NCBI RefSeq assembly: GCF_004000785.1 | Contig: NZ_BILX01000059.1 | Coordinates: forward strand, 1 to 41,527 | Direction: 5' to 3' | Length of the DNA stretch: 41,527 nucleotides | From: Paenibacillus ehimensis NBRC 15659 | GTDB lineage: Bacteria; Bacillota; Bacilli; Paenibacillales; NBRC-103111 | Part shown: piece after piece, positions 15,550 through 24,228 of the stretch | How the letters are laid out: every line of letters begins with the position of its first letter | How positions within the stretch are numbered: the first letter of the stretch is position 1 | Position numbers and translations under genes: made by a program | Notes under the pieces: model-generated | What the model was told of the DNA's origin: nothing | The model's input: the letters and a program-made list of their open reading frames with translations, nothing else | The model's database searches: none

Positions 15550-16373
15550 CGGCATCGAAGCGGCTGTACGATTGGGGAGTGACCGCAATCTCCATGCTGG
15601 CGGGCCTGATCGTCATTTTCCCGCTTGTTTATTGCATCGGAGTCAGCTTGATGAGCCCGTCCGATCTCGGTTCTTACCCGCCCAGACTGTTTCCGAGCAC
15701 GTTATTCCTGGATAATTACAAAACGGTATTCACCTCGACGCCGATCTTCATGTTTATGTGGAACTCGTTCCTGATCGCGGTTGTCGGCACCATTGGCCGG
15801 CTCATTACAAGCAGCTTGGCGGCGTACGCCTTCGCGTTTATGGAATTCCGGTGGAAGAAAGGGTGGTTCCTGCTCATCCTCGGGACGATGATGATCCCCG
15901 GGGATATGCTCATCATCACCAACTATATTACGGTCGCCCAGATGGGGCTGATCAATACCTACGGCGGCGTCATGATCGTCATGCTGGTGGCAGCGGTGTT
16001 CATGTTTATGCTGCGGCAGCACTTTATGAGCGTGCCGAGGGATTACAGGGATGCGGCGTTTGTGGACGGCTGCGGGGATTTGCGTTTTTTTGGGCAAATT
16101 TTGCTTCCGATGTCCGTGCCCGTTTTATCTTCAATCACGATTACATCGTTTATCGGTCTTTGGAATACGTACCTGTGGCCGCTGCTGGTGACGAATTCGG
16201 AGCAGATGAGAACGGTGCAGGTCGGCATCACGATGCTGCAATTCCCGGAAGGGATGGTGTACGGGCCGATTATGGCCGGTGTAACCGTGATCCTCATTCC
16301 GTCCGTCTTGGTCTTCGTCTTCTTTCAGAAGCAGCTCGTCTTCGGCGTCACATCGGGCGGCTTGAAAGGATAA
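15546..16373 (+). CDS. ugpE: ABC sugar/glycerol-3-phosphate transporter permease (UgpE/MalG type)
   Basis: The second permease of the pair, 275 aa with six helices, the EAA loop (DYRDAAFVDGCGDLRFFGQI) and the MalG-type C-terminus (FQKQLVFGVTSGGLKG). The start overlaps the previous stop as ATGA. Together with UgpA it forms the membrane channel that receives solute from the lipoprotein encoded next. Confidence 0.87.
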   Translation: MTASKRLYDWGVTAISMLAGLIVIFPLVYCIGVSLMSPSDLGSYPPRLFPSTLFLDNYKTVFTSTPIFMFMWNSFLIAVVGTIGRLITSSLAAYAFAFMEFRWKKGWFLLILGTMMIPGDMLIITNYITVAQMGLINTYGGVMIVMLVAAVFMFMLRQHFMSVPRDYRDAAFVDGCGDLRFFGQILLPMSVPVLSSITITSFIGLWNTYLWPLLVTNSEQMRTVQVGITMLQFPEGMVYGPIMAGVTVILIPSVLVFVFFQKQLVFGVTSGGLKG

Positions 16374-16445
16374 GAGAGGCCCGGTATTCGACCGTAATTT
16401 GTAAGGGACAACCTACATAGCCCACTACCTGAGGAGGATAACCAA

Positions 16446-17840
16446 ATGAAAAAGCCCATCATCACCTTAGTCAGCATATTGACAGCCCTTAACGTATTGA
16501 CCGCATGCGGTGGCGGCGCGAATCCGAGCGCCAAGGCGACGTCCGACAGCAGCGCAGCTCCGTCGACGAGTGCCGGACCGGTGAACCTGACCTTCTGGCA
16601 CGCGATGGGCGGCGCCAACGAAGAGGTCGTCAAGAAAGTGGCTCAGACCTTCAACGATACGGTCGGCAAGGAAAAAGGCATCGTCATTACGCCTGTCTTT
16701 CAAGGCAGCTACGGCGACTTGATGAAGAAAGTAAGAGCCGCGGTGCAGGCCAAGGATGTCAAAAACTTGCCGGACATCGTGCAGTCTCCCGCTTCGGAGA
16801 CGGCTTATATGAAGGATATCCCTTATGTGATTCCGGCGCAGACGTTGGCCGACCAAGATTCTTCCTTTCGCATAGCGGACCTGGAGCCGAATGTCGTCGC
16901 CTCCTTCAGCTACAATGGCAAGCTCATCGGCGTGCCGTTTGCCAACTCTACCATTTTGCTGTACTACAACAAAAATTTGTTTAAGGAAGCCGGGTTAAAT
17001 CCCGAGCAGCCGCCGGCGACGATCGACGAGATGGGGCAGTTTGCCGCCAAGCTGACGAAGAAGAATGGTAAGCAAACCAGCCAGTGGGGCTTTTCCGGAA
17101 CGCCGGACTTGTATCATCTGTCCAGCTGGATCGGCATGCAGGGAGGCTATATCGGGAATAACAAAAACGGCCGCGCCAATACGATGACCGCCGTGGAATT
17201 CGACTCGAACGGAATGATGAAGAAATTTATGACGGAGTGGAAAAAAGCGGTCGCTTACGGCGGAATCCAGACAGGAACGGAAACGAATCAGAACGAAGAG
17301 TTCGCGGCAGGCAAGCTGGCTATGTTCGTGAATTCGACTGCCGGGCTCAAAGGAGTGCTGAACGCCGTCGGCGGGAAGTTCGAAGTCGGAACGGCGTTCC
17401 TTCCGAAAGTAGGTCCGGACGACAAGGGCGGCGTGGCGGTCGGAGGCTCCGCATTATACACGATGGACCGCGGCGACAAAGCCAAAATCGATGCGGCCCG
17501 GGAATACATGAAATACAGTACGTCTGCGGAAACCCAGTTTGTCTGGCACTCCGGGACGGGCTATTTCCCGGTCAACTTGAAGACGTACGATCTGCCGGAC
17601 ATGAAGGCGCATTTGGATAAAAATCCGCTGTTTAAAACAGCGATCAACCAGCTGCATGCTTCCTCGCCGGATACGCAAGAGCCGATGAATGCGGTATCCA
17701 GCGAAATCAGCACCGCGATGAAAGAAGAAATTTTGGCCTACGTCAACGATAAGAAGGACATCGACAAGGCCATCGCCACCATGACCACCCGAATCAACAA
17801 AGCGTTGGCGGATTATAACCGGGCGAATAGCAAGAATTAG
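16446..17840 (+). CDS. ugpB: Extracellular solute-binding lipoprotein (UgpB type)
   Basis: A 464-aa ABC substrate-binding lipoprotein. The lipobox LTAC places the lipidated cysteine at residue 21, followed by a Ser/Ala-rich tether to about 45. The mature domain begins VNLTFWHAMGG, a start typical of UgpB and related family 1 binding proteins. GAGGAGGA lies just upstream. The 72-nt gap after ugpE has no terminator. The operon ends at the hairpin at 17851-17897. Specificity for glycerol 3-phosphate is inferred from glpP linkage; another sugar cannot be excluded. Confidence 0.85.
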   Translation: MKKPIITLVSILTALNVLTACGGGANPSAKATSDSSAAPSTSAGPVNLTFWHAMGGANEEVVKKVAQTFNDTVGKEKGIVITPVFQGSYGDLMKKVRAAVQAKDVKNLPDIVQSPASETAYMKDIPYVIPAQTLADQDSSFRIADLEPNVVASFSYNGKLIGVPFANSTILLYYNKNLFKEAGLNPEQPPATIDEMGQFAAKLTKKNGKQTSQWGFSGTPDLYHLSSWIGMQGGYIGNNKNGRANTMTAVEFDSNGMMKKFMTEWKKAVAYGGIQTGTETNQNEEFAAGKLAMFVNSTAGLKGVLNAVGGKFEVGTAFLPKVGPDDKGGVAVGGSALYTMDRGDKAKIDAAREYMKYSTSAETQFVWHSGTGYFPVNLKTYDLPDMKAHLDKNPLFKTAINQLHASSPDTQEPMNAVSSEISTAMKEEILAYVNDKKDIDKAIATMTTRINKALADYNRANSKN

Positions 17841-17850
17841 CCTCGTAATG

Positions 17851-17897
17851 AAAAAGAGCTTTGGAGCCGGATAGGAAGCCGGGTCAAAGCTCTTTTT
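17851..17897 (+). terminator. Terminator of the glpP-ugp operon
   Basis: AAAAAGAGCTTTG (17851-17863) pairs with CAAAGCTCTTTTT (17885-17897), with an inner CCGG/CCGG pairing and a T-run within the stem. Confidence 0.9.
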
Positions 17898-17910
17898 CAG
17901 TCGATTCCGT

Positions 17911-17948
17911 AAAAAAATAAAAAAAATTGCGGTCTCATGACCGCAATT
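17911..17948 (-). terminator. Terminator of tRNA-Pro
   Basis: On the minus strand AATTGCGGTC pairs with GACCGCAATT (17948-17939 with 17934-17925), followed by a run of Ts (As on the + strand, 17911-17926). Confidence 0.9.
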
Positions 17949-17963
17949 CTTGTTTTCAAAGTA

Positions 17964-18037
17964 TCGAGACGACAGGATTTGAACCTGCGACCTCTTGGTC
18001 CCGAACCAAGCGCTCTACCAAGCTGAGCCACGTCTCG
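17964..18037 (-). tRNA. tRNA-Pro (anticodon CGG)
   Basis: On the minus strand acceptor CGAGACG (18037-18031) pairs with CGTCTCG (17971-17965). The anticodon stem CTTGG/CCAAG holds loop TTCGGGA, giving anticodon CGG. The T-arm is GCAGGTTCAAATCCTG. No CCA is encoded. It reads CCG codons. Confidence 0.95.
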
Positions 18038-18091
18038 TCGGTGTGCCTTAGCACGAAGCTTTTTTATTCTACCACTGTCCTAAGAAAATGT

Positions 18092-18113
18092 AAAGAGGAC
18101 GGCCTCTTTTTTT
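18092..18113. terminator. Terminator-like hairpin beside tadA
   Basis: AAAGAGG (18092-18098) pairs with CCTCTTT (18103-18109) and is followed on the + strand by Ts to 18113. A separate palindrome, GCCACAA-A-TTGTGGC, lies at 18116-18130. Between them they probably end tadA, although the T-run favours the + strand. Confidence 0.45.
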
Positions 18114-18152
18114 ACGCCACAAATTGTGGCAGCGCATGCTAGAAGCCGTTAG

Positions 18153-18626
18153 TTACTCTTTTCCCCGCAGCTTGCGGAAAAACTGCGTCAGCATCGTTCC
18201 GCATTCCTGCTGCATCACCCCGCCGATTACTTCGACCCGATGATTGAACCGGTCCTCTTGAAGGAGATTCATCAGCGTGCCCGCGCACCCGGCTTTCGGG
18301 TCCGGGGTACCGAATACGACTTGGCTGATTCGGGCTTGCACGATTGCACCTGCGCACATTGGACAAGGCTCCAACGTAACATAGAGCCGGCAGTTCAGCA
18401 GACGCCAAGCTTCCAGATGCTCGCTCGCTTGCTTAATCGCGATCAGCTCGGCATGCGCTAGCGGGTCCCGCGTCGTTTCGCGGACATTGTGGCCGCGGCC
18501 GATGATCTCGCTGCCGAGCACGACGACCGCTCCGATCGGCACTTCGCGTATCGCTTCCGCTTTCTGCGCTTCCTCGATCGCGGCTTTCATAAAAGGCAAA
18601 TGTTCTTCCCATAAGGCTTCGGACAA
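18153..18626 (-). CDS. tadA: tRNA-specific adenosine deaminase
   Basis: TadA converts A34 of tRNA-Arg(ACG) to inosine. The 157-aa protein has the zinc-deaminase signature His58-Ala-Glu60 (LAHAEL) and PCPMC (Cys88, Cys91). TTG 18626 is the best start, since GAGG lies 8 nt upstream and the product begins just before the family's first helix; a GTG at 18635 is also possible and the open frame runs to 18674. In B. subtilis tadA is followed by the SRP RNA gene and dnaX, neither of which is here. A DnaA-box cluster lies directly upstream. Confidence 0.93.
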   Translation of the reverse strand: MSEALWEEHLPFMKAAIEEAQKAEAIREVPIGAVVVLGSEIIGRGHNVRETTRDPLAHAELIAIKQASEHLEAWRLLNCRLYVTLEPCPMCAGAIVQARISQVVFGTPDPKAGCAGTLMNLLQEDRFNHRVEVIGGVMQQECGTMLTQFFRKLRGKE

Positions 18627-18693
18627 ACTGGACACCTCGATTAGCGTATGTGTGCACACTGCGTTCTCGAACAAGTATTCGTTGTTAACACGC

Positions 18694-18827
18694 TGTGGAT
18701 AAAATTGTGGATAAAAGACTCTATTTTCAATTCATTGTAGATAAATTAAGTCGAAAAAGCAAGAAATAAAACGAATCTCGCAGTTATCCACAGACTGTTG
18801 AAGGTGTGAATAGCAAAGTTATCCCCA
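18694..18827. promoter_or_regulatory. DnaA-box cluster
   Basis: Three perfect DnaA boxes (TTATCCACA) occur: two inverted at 18694-18702 and 18706-18714, three bases apart, and one direct at 18784-18792. A near-match TTATCCCCA follows at 18819-18827. The surrounding sequence (18690-18970) is AT-rich. The boxes lie in the 537-nt gap between tadA and the PilZ gene; the right part of that gap holds the c-di-GMP riboswitch. They may titrate DnaA or regulate the divergent genes. Confidence 0.75.
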
Positions 18828-18980
18828 TTGTGAATTATTAAGCAAAAATGAAGTTTAGCGATACCATTGAACGCTGATGGGGAATCGGTAAACTAAATAT
18901 AGTATGGATTAGGCAAAATGTCCTATAATTCATTGTTTTTACATATACGATAAATGATAGTAAAGTATTGCAACCATTCG

Positions 18981-19066
18981 TTCATGGCAAACCTGCTGAA
19001 AGGCAGCGACGCAAAGCTTAGGGTCTAAGGTCCGCAGACGGACTACGACAGCCTGGCCGCCGAAAA
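18981..19066 (+). ncRNA. Cyclic di-GMP-I riboswitch (GEMM)
   Basis: The aptamer shows the GEMM-I core: GGCAAACC (18986-18993), a P2 hairpin CTGCT-GAAA-GGCAG with GNRA loop, the invariant GACGCAAAGC (19008-19017), a P3 arm with TCTAAGG and TCCG-CAGA-CGGA, and the closing CTACGACAGCCTGG. The base before CAAACC is G (18987), the ligand-contacting position that favours c-di-GMP over cGAMP. It precedes a PilZ-domain gene, a direct c-di-GMP receptor. Confidence 0.92.
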
Positions 19067-19118
19067 GATGCGGAATTCGCCGGCTGTTTCTTCCGTTACG
19101 GGGGAGGCGGCCTTTTTT
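19055..19118 (+). terminator. Expression-platform terminator of the c-di-GMP riboswitch
   Basis: GGCCGCC (19055-19061), part of the aptamer 3' strand, can pair instead with GGCGGCC (19106-19112), followed by six Ts. Ligand binding should hold the first strand in the aptamer and prevent termination, which predicts an ON switch. Confidence 0.75.
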
Positions 19119-19163
19119 GCGCCAAGGACATCACTTAAAAAACCAAGGATGGTGACGTAACGG

Positions 19164-19850
19164 ATGAACAAACCGGCTGTTTCCGGCAAGCATCTTGATC
19201 AATCCAAAGAAAGACACCGCAGCACCGGCACAGTTATGCTGAACAGCCGAATCGCAGTGGAGAAAGAGAAATTCGTATCCACCGGAATATTGACATACGT
19301 CGAAGGGGATATTCTCGAAATCGAAATGACGGAATACAAAGCATTCGAATTGGGCGATGCGGTCAAACTGACGATTTATTCGCCGGGAGGCTTTTCCCCG
19401 TTCGAGTCGACGGTCGTTGCAAAGGATCAGGGCGCGGTCATGGTCCTCATTCCGCCCCAGCATCAGAACCGGTTCGCGGAAAAGCGCGAGCATCCCCGTG
19501 TCGAGGTGAATCAAAAGGGAGCTCTCGTTTCTTACCGCAACGAAGACGACTCTTGGCAGGTCCCGGAAGGGCAAATTCCGCTCACCGTTAAAAACATCAG
19601 CCTCAGCGGGATAGGTTTCATTATCGAAGAACCCGTCGAGCTGGATCGGGACGCGCTGGTGCAGCTGCATCTCGATCTGGGCTTCTCCATGCACTGTCGT
19701 GCGGAAATTATACGGACGGAGCCGATGGAGTTCGGCTGTTATTACGGGGCCCATTTCGTCGAGCTTGCCGCGGATAAGGCCAATTCCCTGCGCGCATTCA
19801 TCTTGAAAAAACAGGTGGAGGCACATTTTGCGCTGAAACGGGAAGAGTAA
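19164..19850 (+). CDS. PilZ-domain c-di-GMP receptor (YcgR/YpfA-like)
   Basis: The 228-aa protein has an N-terminal beta-barrel YcgR-like region (about 25-105) and a C-terminal PilZ domain (about 106-222). Both c-di-GMP signatures are present: RxxxR as Arg108-Glu-His-Pro-Arg112 and NISLSG (144-149), the D/NxSxxG motif. Such proteins act as flagellar brakes or control exopolysaccharide on binding c-di-GMP. The riboswitch in its leader responds to the same molecule. ATG 19164 has AAGGATGGTGA upstream. No terminator is obvious before the amidase gene 90 nt downstream. Confidence 0.88.
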   Translation: MNKPAVSGKHLDQSKERHRSTGTVMLNSRIAVEKEKFVSTGILTYVEGDILEIEMTEYKAFELGDAVKLTIYSPGGFSPFESTVVAKDQGAVMVLIPPQHQNRFAEKREHPRVEVNQKGALVSYRNEDDSWQVPEGQIPLTVKNISLSGIGFIIEEPVELDRDALVQLHLDLGFSMHCRAEIIRTEPMEFGCYYGAHFVELAADKANSLRAFILKKQVEAHFALKREE

Positions 19851-19940
19851 AAAAGGCGCCATCTGCATCGGCAAACGCGCCGGACCGGTTAGTAACTTGG
19901 AGCATATCATAAAGATAAAAGCTTCGAGGTGGTGAACAGC

Positions 19941-20660
19941 ATGGCGTTTACGATGAAATATGAGATCGTTCCCCGGTATTTGACGGGGCCGAGCCAACGC
20001 CGCCCGGTTCTTGCTCTGGACCCGTGCCGCTTCATGGTGGCGCACGATACGGGCAATCCCGGTGCGACGGCTGCAGCCAACGTAGCGTATTACGAGCGGA
20101 CCCGAAACGACATGTCGGCTTCGGCGCATTTGTTTGTGGACGACCGGGAGATTATCGAGTGCATCCCGTTTTTGACGGGGGCTGCGGAGAAGGCGTATCA
20201 CGTCGTGTATAACGTAACGACGGACAACATCCGTTACGGTGCGGATGCCAATGATGCGGCCGGTGCGGTCGAGCTTTGCTACGGGGGACGCATCGATTTG
20301 GGCGAAGCGTATAAACGGTACGTTTGGGTATTGGCTTATGCCTGCTACCGGTACGGCTTGAATCCCGGGACGGACATTGCCGGCCATTACATGCTCGATC
20401 CGGCACGGCGCACGGACCCCAGGGAGCCGCTGAGACTGCTTGGGAAGACCTTCGACGATTTTTTGCAGGACGTGGCGGACGAGTATGCTTCCAGCGTTAC
20501 GCCGGACCCGCCGGATGCGCCTCTCAGCGTGGAGGATGCGAACAACCTGATCCGTTTTTTGTCCGCGTCGTATTTGGCGATTGACGATGCGGAAGGCCAG
20601 GCGGAATTTCACCGGCTGGCGAACGAGCTCAGAAAGGCTTCCGGCCAACCGGAAGAGTAG
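19941..20660 (+). CDS. N-acetylmuramoyl-L-alanine amidase (Amidase_2)
   Basis: A 239-aa zinc amidase that cuts the bond between muramic acid and the stem peptide. Zinc ligands His35 (VAHDTGN) and His149 (AGHYMLD), with Asp159 as the likely third, match the T7-lysozyme/CwlA type; His63 lies in SASAHLFVDD. No signal peptide or wall-binding repeat is present, so release may need lysis, a holin or mother-cell expression. A helical tail (about 197-239, LSVEDANNLIRFLSASY) follows the catalytic domain. ATG 19941 follows GAGGTGGTG; GTG 19929 is less likely. It may be co-transcribed with the PilZ gene. A phage origin is possible. Confidence 0.85.
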   Translation: MAFTMKYEIVPRYLTGPSQRRPVLALDPCRFMVAHDTGNPGATAAANVAYYERTRNDMSASAHLFVDDREIIECIPFLTGAAEKAYHVVYNVTTDNIRYGADANDAAGAVELCYGGRIDLGEAYKRYVWVLAYACYRYGLNPGTDIAGHYMLDPARRTDPREPLRLLGKTFDDFLQDVADEYASSVTPDPPDAPLSVEDANNLIRFLSASYLAIDDAEGQAEFHRLANELRKASGQPEE

Positions 20661-20696
20661 GGGACAGCGAGAGAACGGAGCGAATATGCGAAATGA

Positions 20697-20730
20697 GCCG
20701 GCCTTGCGGAACGCGAAGCCGGTATTTTTT
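20697..20730 (+). terminator. Terminator after the amidase gene
   Basis: A stem of about 11 bp with two single-base bulges (CCGGC/GCCGG, CTT/AAG, GCG/CGC around loop GAA) is followed by ATTTTTT. Confidence 0.75.
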
Positions 20731-20746
20731 GCTGTGCGGGCATGAG

Positions 20747-20776
20747 GTGACACAAAGGCCGGTTGTGTAGTATAAT
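20747..20776 (+). promoter_or_regulatory. Sigma-A promoter for ychF
   Basis: GTGACA (20747-20752) and a perfect TATAAT (20771-20776) are separated by 18 bp, about 50 nt before the ychF start. Confidence 0.75.
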
Positions 20777-20825
20777 TTTAAGTTAGGAATTTGCTTAGAA
20801 ATACACTGAAGGAGTTGTCCTTTTC

Positions 20826-21926
20826 ATGGCATTGAAAGCAGGGATCGTCGGACTGCCGAACGTTGGCAAATCTACGTTGTTTAACGCGATTACGCAAGCC
20901 GGTGCGGAGTCGGCGAACTACCCGTTTTGTACTATAGATCCGAACGTCGGTGTCGTCGAGGTGCCGGACGAACGTCTTGAGCGGCTGGCCGAGATCGTCA
21001 ATCCGAACCGCATCGTGCCGACGGCATTCGAATTCGTCGATATTGCGGGCCTGGTCAAAGGCGCCAGCAAAGGCGAAGGACTGGGCAATAAATTTTTGGC
21101 GCACATCCGCGAGGTGGATGCGATCGTACACGTCGTGCGCTGCTTTCAGGATGAGAACATTACCCACGTCTCGGGCAAGGTCGATCCGATCAGCGACATC
21201 GAGACGATTAACCTTGAGCTGATTTTGGCGGACGTGGATTCCGTCGATAAGCGCATTGAACGCTCCCGCAAAAACATGAAAGGCGGGGACAAAAAGTACG
21301 CGCAAGAGGTAGAAGTGCTCGAACGGATCAAAGAAGCGCTTTACAACGATAAACCGGCCCGCAGCGTGGAGCTCAGCGACGAAGAGAAGCTGCTGATCCG
21401 CGATCTGCACCTGCTGACGATGAAACCGGTGCTGTACGCGGCCAACGTGAGCGAATCGGAAGTGGCCGACGCCGAGGGCAATCCGTACGTGCAGACGGTA
21501 CGCGAGTACGCGGCGCAGGAAGGCGCGGAAGTCGTGCCGATCAGCGCCAAGGTCGAATCGGAGATCGCGGAGCTGGAAGGCGAAGACAAGGCGATGTTCC
21601 TCGAGGAGCTGGGGCTGCAGGAGTCCGGTTTGAACCGGCTGATTAAAGCGGCCTACAAGCTGCTTGGCTTGTATACGTATTTTACCGCCGGCGTGCAGGA
21701 AGTACGCGCTTGGACGATCCGCAAGGGCACAAAAGCCCCGCAAGCGGCGGCGGTGATTCATACGGACTTCGAGCGCGGCTTTATTCGGGCGGAAGTCGTC
21801 GGCTACGAAGATTTGATCGGGTCCGGCTCGATGAATGCGGCGAAGGAAAAAGGACAGCTGCGTCTGGAAGGCAAGGAATATGTCGTTCAGGACGGCGACG
21901 TCATGCACTTCCGTTTCAACGTATAG
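20826..21926 (+). CDS. ychF: Ribosome-associated P-loop ATPase YchF (OLA1 family)
   Basis: An Obg-related, ribosome-binding NTPase of 366 aa. The P-loop GLPNVGKST (9-17) and G3 motif [10 protein letters not shown] are present. The G4 position reads NVSE rather than NKxD, the change that makes this family prefer ATP. A helical insertion and a C-terminal TGS domain (about 280-365, ending [11 protein letters not shown]) complete it. AAGGAG (20809-20814) lies 11 nt before ATG. It is linked to translation and stress responses. A GC-rich 172-nt gap with local hairpins separates it from prfA. Confidence 0.95.
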   Translation: MALKAGIVGLPNVGKSTLFNAITQAGAESANYPFCTIDPNVGVVEVPDERLERLAEIVNPNRIVPTAFEFVDIAGLVKGASKGEGLGNKFLAHIREVDAIVHVVRCFQDENITHVSGKVDPISDIETINLELILADVDSVDKRIERSRKNMKGGDKKYAQEVEVLERIKEALYNDKPARSVELSDEEKLLIRDLHLLTMKPVLYAANVSESEVADAEGNPYVQTVREYAAQEGAEVVPISAKVESEIAELEGEDKAMFLEELGLQESGLNRLIKAAYKLLGLYTYFTAGVQEVRAWTIRKGTKAPQAAAVIHTDFERGFIRAEVVGYEDLIGSGSMNAAKEKGQLRLEGKEYVVQDGDVMHFRFNV

Positions 21927-22098
21927 CGAGGCCGGACTGAGGGACTTGAGAGACCGTCTCTCGCTTCGGCCGCGACTTCGCGGTGGAACGGAGAAAGGAG
22001 CGGCAGCCGGAAGAAAGGCTGTAAGCTCCACGGGAGCTGCAAAGGAACCGGAACGGGCAAACTTACGAAAAACGGAATAAAAGAAAGGGTGAATGACG

Positions 22099-23178
22099 AT
22101 GCTGGACCGGCTTCAAGCCTTGGCCGACCGTTATGAAAAGTTGAGTGAGCTGCTGTGCGACCCGGATGTTGCGGGGGACGCGAAGAAGCTGCGGGAATAT
22201 TCCAAGGAGCAGTCCGATCTGCAGGAGACGTACGACGCCTACATGGAGTATAAAAGCGTCTCCGAGCAATACGAAGCGGCACGGGCGATGCAGAACGAAA
22301 AGCTTGATGACGAAATGAAGGAGCTCGTGAAGATGGAGCTTGACGAGCTGGCGGAGCGTAAAACGGAGCTTGAGGAACGCATCAAGGTGCTGATGATGCC
22401 AAAGGACCCGAACGACGATAAGAACGTCATCGTGGAAATCCGCGGTGCGGCCGGCGGGGACGAGGCGGCCTTGTTCGCGGCGGACCTGTACCGGATGTAT
22501 ACCAAGTTTGCGGATGCGCAGGGCTGGCGGACAGAAGTGCTTGACGTGAACATGAACGATCTCGGCGGCTTTAAGGAGATCATCTTCATGGTGAACGGCA
22601 AGGGCGCTTACAGCAAGCTGAAGTTCGAGAGCGGGGCGCACCGCGTGCAGCGCATTCCGACGACGGAATCGGGCGGGCGCATTCATACGTCGACGTCGAC
22701 GGTAGCGGTTATGCCGGAGATGGAAGACTTCGACATCGAGATCAACGATGCCGATATTCGCGTCGATACGTTCTGTTCGAGCGGCGCGGGCGGGCAGTCC
22801 GTCAATACGACGAAATCGGCCGTGCGGGTGACGCATATCCCTACCGGGATCGTGGCGACCTGTCAGGACGGCAAGTCGCAAAACTCGAACAAAGAGAAGG
22901 CGCTGCAGGTGCTGCGCGCTCGTATTTACGACAAGATGCAGCAGGAAGAGATGGAAAAATACGGTGCAGAGCGAAAAAGCAAGGTCGGTACGGGCGACCG
23001 CTCGGAGCGAATTCGGACATACAACTTCCCGCAAAGCCGGGTGACCGATCACCGCATCGGCTTGACGTTGCATCGGCTGGACGCCGTGCTGAACGGCGAT
23101 ATGGATGAGATCATTTCAGCGCTGACGATCGCCTCGCAAACCGAGCAGATGGAAAAAGGAGAATACGCCGGTGCGTGA
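22099..23178 (+). CDS. prfA: Peptide chain release factor 1
   Basis: RF1 ends translation at UAA and UAG. The 359-aa protein has GGQ (231-233), which triggers peptide release and is the site of glutamine methylation by PrmC. The stop-codon-reading PxT tripeptide is PTT (187-189). ATG 22099 gives the family start MLDRLQAL; an ATG six bases earlier is nearer to AAAGGGTG (22083-22090) and cannot be excluded. Its end overlaps prmC, the gene for its own methyltransferase. Confidence 0.95.
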   Translation: MLDRLQALADRYEKLSELLCDPDVAGDAKKLREYSKEQSDLQETYDAYMEYKSVSEQYEAARAMQNEKLDDEMKELVKMELDELAERKTELEERIKVLMMPKDPNDDKNVIVEIRGAAGGDEAALFAADLYRMYTKFADAQGWRTEVLDVNMNDLGGFKEIIFMVNGKGAYSKLKFESGAHRVQRIPTTESGGRIHTSTSTVAVMPEMEDFDIEINDADIRVDTFCSSGAGGQSVNTTKSAVRVTHIPTGIVATCQDGKSQNSNKEKALQVLRARIYDKMQQEEMEKYGAERKSKVGTGDRSERIRTYNFPQSRVTDHRIGLTLHRLDAVLNGDMDEIISALTIASQTEQMEKGEYAGA

Positions 23179-24088
23179 CGAGCGGCGGATAACGATACGT
23201 GAAGCCTATGCCGAGGCTTCTTCTTTTTTGCGGCAGCGCGGGGTGCGGGAACCGGAGGCCAATGCCTCCCGGCTGCTCGAGCACCTGCTGGGCGAGAGCC
23301 GCAGCGGGCTGCTGCTGCGCTGGCCGGAGCCGTTCCCGCGGGAGCGGGAGGCGGACTGGCAGCGGCTGTTGGAGCGCAAGGCGAGCGGCGAGCCGGTGCA
23401 GTATATCATCGGGGAGCAGGAGTTCTACGGGCTCCCCTTTACGGTGACGCCGGCGGTGCTTATTCCGCGGCCGGAGACGGAGCTGCTGGTCGAGCAGGTG
23501 GTCCGGCTCGGGCGGCAGCTCTTCGGTAATGCCGCGGACGGGCCGGGTGCCGGGGGTGTGGCTTCGCCGACGGTCGCAGACGTCGGCACAGGCAGCGGCG
23601 CGATCGCGGTGAGCCTCGCGGTGCAGTGCCCTTCGTGGCGCGTGACGGCGTCGGACATCGCGCCGGACGCGCTTGCGGTGGCGCGGGTGAACGCCGAGCG
23701 CAATGGGGTGGCCGGGCGGGTCGCCTTCGTGGAAGGGGACCTGCTCGGCCCGTGGATCGAGCGCGGCGAGCGGCTCGATCTGGTGGTGTCCAATCCGCCG
23801 TACATCCCGGAGGCGGATGAGGCGGGGCTGCAGCCCGAGGTGCGGCTGTTCGAGCCGCGGACGGCGCTGTACGGCGGAGCGGACGGGCTGGAGCCGTACC
23901 GCCGCCTGACGGCGCAGCTGGGCGAGCTGCCGGGGATGCCGTCGCTGGTCGGCTTCGAGGTCGGCCAAGGGCAGGCGGACGAGGTGCGCCGATTGCTGGA
24001 GTGGGCGGCCGATTGGAACGAGGTGCGGATCGTGCCGGATTTGGCAGGGATCGACCGGCATGTGATCGCTTATCGAAGCAAGGAATAA
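23171..24088 (+). CDS. prmC: Release factor glutamine N5-methyltransferase
   Basis: PrmC methylates the Gln of the GGQ motif in RF1 and RF2 using SAM. The 305-aa protein has an N-terminal helical RF-binding domain, the SAM-binding motif DVGTGSGAI (137-145) and the catalytic NPPY (208-211). It starts at GTG 23171, overlapping prfA by 8 nt, with AAAAGGAG 8 nt upstream. Third-codon G/C is clearly higher than in neighbours, with long GC runs, which may reflect amelioration or relaxed codon use. Confidence 0.94.
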   Translation: MRDERRITIREAYAEASSFLRQRGVREPEANASRLLEHLLGESRSGLLLRWPEPFPREREADWQRLLERKASGEPVQYIIGEQEFYGLPFTVTPAVLIPRPETELLVEQVVRLGRQLFGNAADGPGAGGVASPTVADVGTGSGAIAVSLAVQCPSWRVTASDIAPDALAVARVNAERNGVAGRVAFVEGDLLGPWIERGERLDLVVSNPPYIPEADEAGLQPEVRLFEPRTALYGGADGLEPYRRLTAQLGELPGMPSLVGFEVGQGQADEVRRLLEWAADWNEVRIVPDLAGIDRHVIAYRSKE

Positions 24089-24159
24089 GCATGATAACAG
24101 GCAGGACGGCTTACAACCGCTATGCAAGCGCGGGGCGCAGAACTTTATTTTCCGGCCAA

Positions 24160-24189
24160 GTATAAACTCTCTCAAACCCGAGCATACTG
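24160..24189 (+). promoter_or_regulatory. Sigma-F-like promoter for spoIIR
   Basis: GTATA (24160-24164) and GAGCATACTG (24180-24189) are 15 bp apart and fit the sigma-F consensus (GYATA, GGNNANAHTR) with a single mismatch. B. subtilis spoIIR is transcribed in the forespore by sigma-F, so the position fits. Confidence 0.6.
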
Positions 24190-24228
24190 ACAACTAGAGA
24201 TGCTAGAGTTCGAGAGGGGCTGTACAGA

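Noticed and set aside
17927..18142. 71-aa frame with TTGFEPATSWSRT
   Set aside because: False translation across the reverse strand of tRNA-Pro.
18038..18152. SRP RNA gene next to tadA
   Set aside because: The expected neighbour in B. subtilis, but the 115-nt gap is too short and lacks the GGNAR-loop helix 8 sequence.
18694..18827. Chromosomal oriC
   Set aside because: Only three or four DnaA boxes and no adjacent dnaA, dnaN or gidA/rpmH genes. It is better described as a DnaA-box cluster.
19131..20753. 540-aa open frame on the minus strand
   Set aside because: Antisense to the PilZ and amidase genes, and it would run into the riboswitch terminator. The two + strand genes have domains and ribosome binding sites.
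20778..22031. 417-aa open frame on the minus strand
   Set aside because: Antisense shadow of ychF with no motif or translation signal.
20826..22080. 81-aa extra frame between ychF and prfA
   Set aside because: The frame at 21835-22080 lies largely inside ychF in another frame, has no ribosome binding site and is of low complexity.
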